Assembly (NCBI GenBank): GCA_017543165.1
Contig: JAFYGL010000151.1
Coordinates: 1-11,474, forward strand
Length of the DNA: 11,474 nt
Origin: Victivallales bacterium
GTDB taxonomy: Bacteria; Verrucomicrobiota; Lentisphaeria; Oligosphaerales; Oligosphaeraceae
Reading direction: 5' to 3'
Part shown: one piece after another, positions 6,412 through 11,474 of the stretch
Position numbering within the stretch: position 1 is the first letter of the stretch
Layout: every line of letters begins with the position of its first letter
Translations under genes and position numbers: made by a program
Notes under the pieces: model-generated
Databases searched by the model: none
Told to the model about the DNA's origin: nothing
The model's input: only the letters and a program-made list of their open reading frames with translations

Positions 6412-8739
6412 ATGATGATGATTGAAAAAGCGCAATGGCTGTCAGTGCCTGAGGAAGTCAATAGCCTCTGGATTTTCAGCAAGGTATTTGTTTGTGGCAA
6501 GGCACAGGAGGCCACACTGGAAATCGCGGGCGACAAGGATGTGGCCGTTTTTATAAATGGCGCACATCTGCCCTTTTCGCAACTTGCCGATGTCCCTGGC
6601 GAAAAAAGCGTGACAACATGGAATGTCTCCTTGAAACAGGGTGGGAATGTCATAAATGTGCAGCTTTTCAATCTCAATGCACAATTTGCGGTTTATGATA
6701 ACAACTGCATTCATGGTTTTGCGGCAGTGATATATGCTGGCGACAAGTTGCTGTGCGCCACGGACAGCACCTGGCGCTTCCGCCGCGACGAGGCGTATTT
6801 GCCCTTGGACGTCAACGTTACGCCACAGGTCGGCAAGTGCTTCTGCTACGACGCCAGGCGCGCTTTCCCATGGCAGGGCGTGGACGCAGGCGGCGAAAAT
6901 GCCGTTCCCAAGGCCTGTCACCCGCGGTATTTTGCCCGTGAAGTGCCGCCTCTTGTGCCCAGGGACTTGCCAAATGTGCGCCTGGTGCAGTTCGGCTACA
7001 TTAAACGCACATTGCAGGAAGGCACATTTGCGGAAATATGCCAGGCGGATTTTCTGCGTCCACTGTTCCAGCAGAACCTGTTCTTTGACATGCCGGAATT
7101 TGACAAGATGCGCCTGGCACCAGGCCGCTACCGCAACATGCGCCCGCAAGACAAATGGACCATTCTTCCGCGCCCTGAGAATACAGATGGCGTCTATGTC
7201 ACAATTGACCTGGGGCGGGAGACCGTTGGCTTCCTCAAATTGTCTGTTTCCGCGCCTTCTGGCACCATTGTGGACATTGCCCACGGCGAACATCTGGATG
7301 ATGGCCGCGTACGCTGCAATATGGGACGGCGCAACTTTGCGGACCGCTACATCTGCAAGGGCGGCGGCATGGAGCAGTTCTGCCATCGTTTCCGCCGCAT
7401 GGGCGCACGTTATCTGGAGTTGCATATCACCAACTACACTGGCGCCGTCACGCTGGGCTTTACGCAGATACAGGAGCAGAACCTGCCTTTGGGCAAGGAG
7501 GCGGACTTTGAGTGCGAGGACCGCCTGATGCTGCTGAGCCGCGCCATCGGCATACACACCATGAAATGCTGCATGCACGAGCATTACGAGGACTGCCCCT
7601 GGCGTGAACAGGCGCTGTATGCCTACGATTCACGCAATCAGGCGTTGTTCGGCTACTACGCCTGGGGCAATTACAAGTTCGCCAGGGCATGCCTGTCCTT
7701 GCTGGGCAAAGTGCCCATGGAGAATGGACAACTTGCAATCACAGCCCCGCGCCATCCAGAACTTGCCATCGAGGTATTCACGCTTGTCTGGATCATCGAG
7801 CTTTACGAATACTACCTGTACAGCGGGGACTTCTCCCTTGCGGAGGGGAACAAGAAGGGCATTTTCCGCATAGTCGATGCCGTGCTTGCACGCTACGATG
7901 AGGCGACTGGTCTTTACTGCCAGTTCAATGACGCAAAGATATGGCGTTTCTTCGAGTGGATTCCTGGCATGACTGGGCATAGCGTTGGTGCAAAGGGCAA
8001 TCTCTGGCTGTCAGAGAAGGAGCGCTTCAATGCGTGCTTCAATGGGTATTTTCTGGAAGTGCTGACCTGTGTCAACAAGATGTTCGGCAATATGTATGCG
8101 AAGGAGGCTTCCGCCCTTGCGGCGGCCATCCGCAAGTATTTCCGTATGGAGAATGGCTATTTCAGGACTGGCGATGATACTGAGTTGCTGCACCAGCACA
8201 CCCAGGCGCTTATGCTTGATATAGGTGTGGTGTCCCCTGATGAGGCGGCTTTCTGCCCACAGTTCTTCCAGGCCTACGCTGACCAGAATCTTTTGCCTGC
8301 CACATTCAGCGCGATGCCCTATTTTCTGCGGGCATGGATGGAAGTGTCGCCAGAATCACGCCTTGCGATGGACAAGTTCATACGCGAAAACTACGATGCG
8401 ATGGTGCTGAAAGGTGCCAGCACATTCTGGGAGACCGATGATGGCGGCGACGCCTTTGACTATGCAGGCAGTCTATGCCATGCATGGAGCAGCCTGCCAG
8501 TCTATTATTGCCATCGCTACATATTGGGTGTCATGCCGATGGAGCCAGGCTTCAAACGCTTCCAGGTCAAGCCCTATCCAGGCTCGCTTACCCATGCGTC
8601 AGGCACGGTCCCCACTCCTTACGGCGAAATACACATCACCTGGAAACTGCTTGGCGCCACCATACATCTCCAGGTGGAATGCCCGCCAGAAACCCAGGCC
8701 GTAATCAACAACTATCCCGAGTTCCCCGTTACAATTTAG
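6412..8739 (+). CDS. GH78-type alpha-L-rhamnosidase, cytoplasmic
   Basis: A 775-residue protein without a signal peptide, expected to release L-rhamnose from imported oligosaccharides or glycosides inside the cell, feeding the divergently encoded RhaA. Residues ~1-190 form an N-terminal jelly-roll (AQWLSVP start, then DVAVFINGAHL). Residues ~255-370 match the bacterial rhamnosidase beta domain (DLGRETVGFLKL, GEHLDDGRVR, DRYICKGG, RRMGARYLEL). Residues ~380-690 form the six-hairpin barrel, with EDCPWREQALYAYDSR beginning at E393. The C-terminal sandwich begins near PGFKRFQVKPYP (712). With one residue fewer than the classical DCPQRDER motif, E399 aligns with the general acid, Y403 with the conserved Trp and D406 with a substrate-binding Asp; E674 in TFWETDDG fits the general base. 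The start at 6412 rests on the GGAG site and on the N-terminal domain beginning there. The exact linkage and aglycone are unknown. Confidence 0.9.
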   Translation: MMMIEKAQWLSVPEEVNSLWIFSKVFVCGKAQEATLEIAGDKDVAVFINGAHLPFSQLADVPGEKSVTTWNVSLKQGGNVINVQLFNLNAQFAVYDNNCIHGFAAVIYAGDKLLCATDSTWRFRRDEAYLPLDVNVTPQVGKCFCYDARRAFPWQGVDAGGENAVPKACHPRYFAREVPPLVPRDLPNVRLVQFGYIKRTLQEGTFAEICQADFLRPLFQQNLFFDMPEFDKMRLAPGRYRNMRPQDKWTILPRPENTDGVYVTIDLGRETVGFLKLSVSAPSGTIVDIAHGEHLDDGRVRCNMGRRNFADRYICKGGGMEQFCHRFRRMGARYLELHITNYTGAVTLGFTQIQEQNLPLGKEADFECEDRLMLLSRAIGIHTMKCCMHEHYEDCPWREQALYAYDSRNQALFGYYAWGNYKFARACLSLLGKVPMENGQLAITAPRHPELAIEVFTLVWIIELYEYYLYSGDFSLAEGNKKGIFRIVDAVLARYDEATGLYCQFNDAKIWRFFEWIPGMTGHSVGAKGNLWLSEKERFNACFNGYFLEVLTCVNKMFGNMYAKEASALAAAIRKYFRMENGYFRTGDDTELLHQHTQALMLDIGVVSPDEAAFCPQFFQAYADQNLLPATFSAMPYFLRAWMEVSPESRLAMDKFIRENYDAMVLKGASTFWETDDGGDAFDYAGSLCHAWSSLPVYYCHRYILGVMPMEPGFKRFQVKPYPGSLTHASGTVPTPYGEIHITWKLLGATIHLQVECPPETQAVINNYPEFPVTI

Positions 8740-8760
8740 ACGTTTTTGGGACTGCCTGAC

Positions 8761-8788
8761 TTGCGAATGCGCATTGTTACGCTATCTT
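8761..8788 (+). promoter_or_regulatory. Candidate promoter of the tRNA-Ala gene
   Basis: TTGCGA (8761-8766) and TATCTT (8783-8788) are separated by 16 bases, and the tRNA 5' end is 20 bases downstream. This is normal spacing for a tRNA with a short leader. Each hexamer matches the sigma-70 consensus at four of six positions. Confidence 0.45.
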
Positions 8789-8807
8789 ATGGCATCGTTT
8801 TTAACAA

Positions 8808-8883
8808 GGGGCTATAGCTCAGTTGGTAGAGCATTACGTTCGCAACGTAGGGGTCAGGGGTTCGAATCCCCTTAGCTCCACCA
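8808..8883 (+). tRNA. tRNA-Ala (anticodon CGC)
   Basis: A complete 76-base cloverleaf. The acceptor stem is GGGGCTA/TAGCTCC, with the G3:U70 wobble pair that is the alanine identity element. The D arm is GCTC-AGTTGGTA-GAGC. The anticodon stem TTACG/CGTAG holds the loop TTCGCAA, giving anticodon CGC, which reads GCG. The T arm is AGGGG-TTCGAAT-CCCCT. Discriminator A is at 8880, and CCA is encoded at 8881-8883. A strong hairpin follows 11 bases later. Confidence 0.97.
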
Positions 8884-8894
8884 CCCAACTATCC

Positions 8895-8936
8895 GCGCCC
8901 CGCAGTGAACTCAACCACTGCGGGGCGCTTCCTTTT
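8895..8936 (+). terminator. Terminator hairpin after tRNA-Ala
   Basis: A perfect 13-bp GC-rich stem (8895-8907 with 8916-8928), an 8-base loop and the pyrimidine tract TTCCTTTT make a rho-independent terminator for the tRNA transcript. The T run is interrupted by two C's. Confidence 0.85.
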
Positions 8937-8937
8937 C

Positions 8938-8980
8938 GCCGCAAGTTCCCTCAAAACAAGGCACTTGCGGCTTTTCTTTT
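8938..8980 (+). terminator. Second tandem terminator hairpin
   Basis: A 9-bp stem GCCGCAAGT/ACTTGCGGC (8938-8946 with 8963-8971), a 16-base loop and the tract TTTTCTTTT (8972-8980). This is a textbook rho-independent terminator in the plus direction, starting almost immediately after the first. Confidence 0.8.
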
Positions 8981-8983
8981 GCC

Positions 8984-9013
8984 CGTCTCTGACGTCTCCA
9001 GAGACGCTTTTTT
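8984..9013 (+). terminator. Third tandem terminator-like hairpin
   Basis: A 7-bp stem CGTCTCT/AGAGACG (8984-8990 with 9000-9006), a 9-base loop, then C and six T's (9008-9013). It has the form of a rho-independent terminator, though the stem is shorter than those of its two neighbours. Confidence 0.65.
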
Positions 9014-9037
9014 CACTCGGTTTTTGCTCTTTCGGAG

Positions 9038-9090
9038 ACGCTGATTCTCGCGTTTGTCTCTGTTGTTGCCAGAGAAAATAGAATCAGCGT
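9038..9090. repeat. Nested inverted repeat downstream of the AlbA_2 gene
   Basis: ACGCTGATTCT (9038-9048) pairs perfectly with AGAATCAGCGT (9080-9090). Inside lies a smaller pair TCTCTG/CAGAGA with a 7-base loop. It begins 16 bases past the stop of the minus-strand gene at 9107-10555, so in that transcript it forms a 3'-end hairpin. No uridine run follows on the minus side, so termination by it is uncertain. Confidence 0.7.
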
Positions 9091-9106
9091 AATGCGTTTG
9101 GTGTCT

Positions 9107-10555
9107 TCATTTGATTGTGATGTATTTTTGAAGTCTGCTGTTTGGCTTATCTGGAATAGTCATTGCAACTCTCCCCTGCTCAAGAAGTGGATTTAAGTGT
9201 TTACGAATACTCCGCTTGTCCTTATATCCAAGTTGTGCTGCTATCTCCAAAATGCTTTTGGGTGCTTCACAGAATGCTATGATCTTCTCTTCAAGTGTCA
9301 ATGGATATTTCCCCTTGACTGGTGCATTCCCGCCGCCGACTGGTGCATTGACTTGGGTATTTTCTGCGGTCACTGGTGCATCGACTTGGGTAAAAGCCTT
9401 ATCTTCCAGCCTCTCAAAAGGAATCGTTACCCTGATATTGTTTTCCGCAAAGTGAAAAACTTGCCTGCTGTATGCATTGACGATTGAGGGGACGCCTCGT
9501 CCCGTCTGCTCGCTAATATGAAGTTGAAGAATAATCTTGGCTAACTTTTCATTAACAGGCACAGATTCTCCTGCAAAGAAGCCGTCCATGGTCTGTTTTG
9601 GCGGCAGAGTCCCTCTGGAAAGAATTTCAATACGGTCCTGGAATGCTGTGAAGGCAGGTGCCCCTTCAAGCCAGTGGTTGTGGACAAATGCGTTGATGAC
9701 AGCTTCGCGATAGGCCTCCTGATTAAACAACATTACTTCTTTACGTTCCACTACGCGTTCCCGCTCATCAGCTTGAGGAACATTCAACACCTCACCATAT
9801 CGAAGAATGGCATCCAGAGAGTAGAGCAGGCAATCATTTCCGAACTCCCTGACTGCATACATAGTTGAAGCTTTTGTTTTGCCTGTAAACAATCCAAAAC
9901 GGATAGGAATCTGACTGTTGTCGGAAAGCAGTTGAGCCATCACATTATATTTGCCATCAGCCGTCAGCAGATTCAGATTCTTCTTAAAGGTTCTCTTATT
10001 TAGAGTAATTCCTCTGGAACCATAGAAAGCAAACAGTTTGTTGAAAGACAGATCTTGATATTCGGATGCCGTATTGTCAATCGTTGGTATTTCACCGCGA
10101 AGAACCATAAACAGTTGTGCTTCTCGCTGCGGATAGTCCAGCAGATTTACTTTGCTGGATCCAATGCGATAATAACGAGTCTTGTCGAAAGCAGTTGGAA
10201 CACCTTTTGCAGCTGGGATTATCAGAACTATCACGCGTTTCCCACGAAAATGTGTTTCATGAAAACTAAAAGCCAAATCTGGCTTGATCTGGCGAGCCAA
10301 ATAATGCTCCAAGGGCTCGTTCTTAACGTTTCTATGATAATCAAAATTGGTTCCTACCACCAAGTGATTTGCATCCTCTATTCCCCAGACAAAGAATGCA
10401 TATTTCTGCCCGACCATGGCGGCTGCGTTGGACATTCCCGCAATATATTCGCCTAGTGCATGGGGTTCAAACCAGTTCTCCTTGAACTCGAACCAGTCTT
10501 CCTCATAGTTGCGGGATATGAGATCCTCCAATATGTCATTTAGATTTTCTATCAC
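9107..10555 (-). CDS. AlbA_2 / HATPase_c_4 / winged-helix putative regulator
   Basis: A 482-residue cytoplasmic protein of the COG2865-type family, often labelled RecG-like or transcriptional regulator. Residues ~15-140 form an AlbA_2 (Schlafen-type, nucleic-acid-binding) domain with DWFEFKENW, EYIAGMSNAAAM and WGIEDANHLVVGT. Residues ~278-383 form the GHKL-type HATPase_c_4 domain, with an N-box-like REAVINAFVHN (283-293), DRIEILSRGTLPP and a G-box-like SEQTGRGVPSIV (348-359). A repetitive linker at 388-417 repeats the NAPV/DAPV unit. Residues ~421-482 are a winged helix (LEIAAQLGYKDKRSIRKHL, then a basic IPDKPNSRLQKY wing). The start is GTG at 10555, set by AAGGAGA five bases upstream; no better ATG is seen. 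A related gene lies upstream on the same strand, 169 bases away. The exact role is unproven; family members occur near phage-defence and mobile DNA, but this context shows no partner. Confidence 0.88.
   Translation of the reverse strand: MIENLNDILEDLISRNYEEDWFEFKENWFEPHALGEYIAGMSNAAAMVGQKYAFFVWGIEDANHLVVGTNFDYHRNVKNEPLEHYLARQIKPDLAFSFHETHFRGKRVIVLIIPAAKGVPTAFDKTRYYRIGSSKVNLLDYPQREAQLFMVLRGEIPTIDNTASEYQDLSFNKLFAFYGSRGITLNKRTFKKNLNLLTADGKYNVMAQLLSDNSQIPIRFGLFTGKTKASTMYAVREFGNDCLLYSLDAILRYGEVLNVPQADERERVVERKEVMLFNQEAYREAVINAFVHNHWLEGAPAFTAFQDRIEILSRGTLPPKQTMDGFFAGESVPVNEKLAKIILQLHISEQTGRGVPSIVNAYSRQVFHFAENNIRVTIPFERLEDKAFTQVDAPVTAENTQVNAPVGGGNAPVKGKYPLTLEEKIIAFCEAPKSILEIAAQLGYKDKRSIRKHLNPLLEQGRVAMTIPDKPNSRLQKYITIK
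9317..9392 (-). repeat. In-frame repeats encoding the NAPV linker
   Basis: GACTGGTGCATT-type units (plus strand) occur at 9317, 9338 and 9371. The copies at 9338-9359 and 9371-9392 match at 20 of 22 bases with a 33-base period; the first copy is shorter and offset by 21. All periods are multiples of three, so the repeats stay in frame and encode QV(N/D)APV units joining the ATPase-like and winged-helix domains. Copy-number change would alter linker length without a frameshift. Confidence 0.85.
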
Positions 10556-10560
10556 AAAAG

Positions 10561-10567
10561 TCTCCTT
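10561..10567 (-). promoter_or_regulatory. Ribosome binding site for the GTG-started regulator gene
   Basis: AAGGAGA on the minus strand, five bases before the GTG at 10555-10553. This near-ideal site decides the unusual GTG start. Confidence 0.85.
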
Positions 10568-10625
10568 GCTGGATTGCTAGTATTCTCTCCAGAACAATAG
10601 ATTGAAAAAAACAATAGTTGGACAT

Positions 10626-10692
10626 TTGAAAACCATTGTTACAACGCAGCAAACAAATACTGTACAATACAACTTTTCCCAATGGTTTTCAA
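10626..10692. repeat. Perfect 13-bp inverted repeat between the two regulator genes
   Basis: TTGAAAACCATTG (10626-10638) is the exact reverse complement of 10680-10692, with 41 bases between. It occupies the 169-base gap (10556-10724) upstream of the regulator gene at 10555, about 70-135 bases before its start. Spaced identical arms suit a dimeric regulator binding two sites, possibly autoregulation, but a hairpin role is equally possible. I see no convincing promoter hexamers in this gap. Confidence 0.75.
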
Positions 10693-10695
10693 GTC

Positions 10696-10726
10696 AGAAG
10701 GTCGCCATTTGTAATTGAGACCTTCT
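10696..10726 (-). terminator. Hairpin overlapping the stop of the upstream regulator gene
   Basis: AGAAGGTC (10696-10703) pairs with GACCTTCT (10719-10726) across a 15-base loop. The pairing includes two bases of the TAG stop at 10727-10725. No uridine run follows on the minus strand, so terminator function is doubtful; it may only fold the 3' end of the message. Confidence 0.35.
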
Positions 10727-11474
10727 ATGAAACCTCTTGACCGCCACCTTGACCGCCACCTTGACCGCCACCTTGACCGCCACCTTGACCGACACCTTGA
10801 GGGACACCTTGAGGGACACCTTGAGGGACACCTTGAGGGACACCTTGAGTATCACCCTTTGATGGTCTAATGAATGTTACCACAACAAAACCGCCATTGA
10901 TACTCCAAGTAGGTGCTGCTACTCCTCTCTTTTGACAAGCCTCCATGATGCGCTTCACACCTGAACCCCAGTTCTCAATATAGGTTGTACTATACAATAC
11001 ATTAGCTATTAGAGGATTGTATGGGTATGATATGTGAGGTTGACGGATGTTTTCGGGTGTAATCTGCGGAGGCAATATACCAGGATTCTCGATTTCGATA
11101 CGGTCATCGTAGATGGCAATACCTATGGTTAGGTTATACCGTTCGTACTGGCGATGACAAAGGGCATTCAAGACCGCCTCACGCAAAGCTTCGGCAGGTA
11201 CCTCCAGATATTCATCACGGACCAGTCCGACAATCTTTCCGTGCATATTCAAGTGTTTGCGGAAGAAGTTCATCGCCTCGTTGAGCAGTACGAATATGTT
11301 CCCTTCCACTCGCTGATTGTCGATAAACTCATTCTTGTCAGTTCCTTGGAAACGAGCCAGACGCATAGTAAACTGCGTATACATGCCTGTATCTTTCGTA
11401 AAGAGTGCAGTTGCGGCATTCAGAGGTCTTTCACCAGTGGTCAACTTCCATTTACCCAACACATCTCCGATTGA
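10725..11474 (-). CDS. HATPase_c_4 regulator, C-terminal part, with repetitive tail
   Basis: The reading frame is open to the window edge, so the 249 residues seen are the C-terminal part and the N-terminal AlbA_2 domain is presumably outside. A GTG at 11462 is available as a start, but the domain logic and the open frame above it argue against it. Visible is the linker typical of the family before the ATPase domain (KLTTGERPLNAATALF), then an HATPase_c_4 domain with LREAVLNALCHRQ (97-109 of the visible part), DRIEIENPGILPP and the G-box-like ENWGSGVKRI (167-176). After FIRPSKGDT the protein becomes pure repeats, four QGVP units grading into four GGGQ units, ending QEVS and TAG. Unlike the neighbouring family member at 9107-10555 it has no winged helix after the repeats. 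Role inferred as regulatory; substrate or target unknown. Confidence 0.83.
   Translation of the reverse strand, partial: SIGDVLGKWKLTTGERPLNAATALFTKDTGMYTQFTMRLARFQGTDKNEFIDNQRVEGNIFVLLNEAMNFFRKHLNMHGKIVGLVRDEYLEVPAEALREAVLNALCHRQYERYNLTIGIAIYDDRIEIENPGILPPQITPENIRQPHISYPYNPLIANVLYSTTYIENWGSGVKRIMEACQKRGVAAPTWSINGGFVVVTFIRPSKGDTQGVPQGVPQGVPQGVPQGVGQGGGQGGGQGGGQGGGQEVS
10741..10848 (-). repeat. Nine tandem 12-bp repeats at the 3' end of a coding sequence
   Basis: On the plus strand: four copies of CCGCCACCTTGA, one hybrid CCGACACCTTGA, then four copies of GGGACACCTTGA. Each run is exact, and the hybrid unit marks the switch. The 12-base unit keeps the reading frame and encodes QGVP, then QGGG-type tetrapeptides. 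Two homogeneous blocks suggest recent slippage or unequal exchange within each block. Confidence 0.97.

Noticed and set aside
6442..7584. A 380-codon minus-strand open frame opposite the rhamnosidase.
   Set aside because: The sense frame carries the complete GH78 domain series; the antisense frame is a codon-bias shadow with low-complexity Ala/His/Gln-rich product.
10741..10848. CRISPR-like tandem array.
   Set aside because: The 12-base units have no spacers and encode an in-frame peptide tail.

Overview
The window looks like a piece of a carbohydrate-degrading, probably gut-associated bacterium. The rhamnose genes, a very large secreted LamG/CBM9-like/DUF6067-type protein, the richness in intergenic palindromic repeats and the mixed base composition recall the Lentisphaerae/Kiritimatiellota/Verrucomicrobia group. 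This is a low-confidence guess from gene style only.

Positions 1-8739 form a rhamnose/polysaccharide locus. On the minus strand, reading leftward, lie L-rhamnose isomerase (rhaA, 4803-6065), a GNAT acetyltransferase seven bases downstream (4250-4795) and a 1292-residue secreted multidomain putative glycoside hydrolase (223-4101). Diverging from rhaA on the plus strand is a GH78-type alpha-L-rhamnosidase without a signal peptide (6412-8739). A plausible reading is that a polymer is trimmed outside the cytoplasm, rhamnosyl oligosaccharides are cut inside it, and the freed L-rhamnose is isomerised to L-rhamnulose. The kinase, aldolase, transporter and regulator expected for the pathway are not in the window.

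The spaces around these genes are filled with inverted repeats of three unrelated kinds: a 222-bp palindrome at the left edge (perfect 69-bp arms), a perfect 35-bp inverted repeat at 4147-4238 whose arms each carry a consensus DnaA box, and a composite repeat with an 8-bp period in the divergent promoter region (6151-6344).

Positions 8808-8883 encode tRNA-Ala(CGC), followed by three tandem terminator-like hairpins and a further palindrome (8895-9090).

Positions 9107-11474 are on average more A+T rich and carry two minus-strand genes related to the AlbA_2 / HATPase_c_4 (RecG-like, COG2865-type) putative regulators. The second is cut by the window edge. Both have in-frame repetitive segments in their C-terminal parts: one a linker before a winged-helix domain, the other a tail of nine 12-bp units that runs to the stop codon. 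This segment, next to a tRNA gene, could be acquired DNA, but no integrase or attachment repeat is visible. I see no clear new multi-gene system; the most unusual elements are the palindromes and the repeat-bearing regulator pair.
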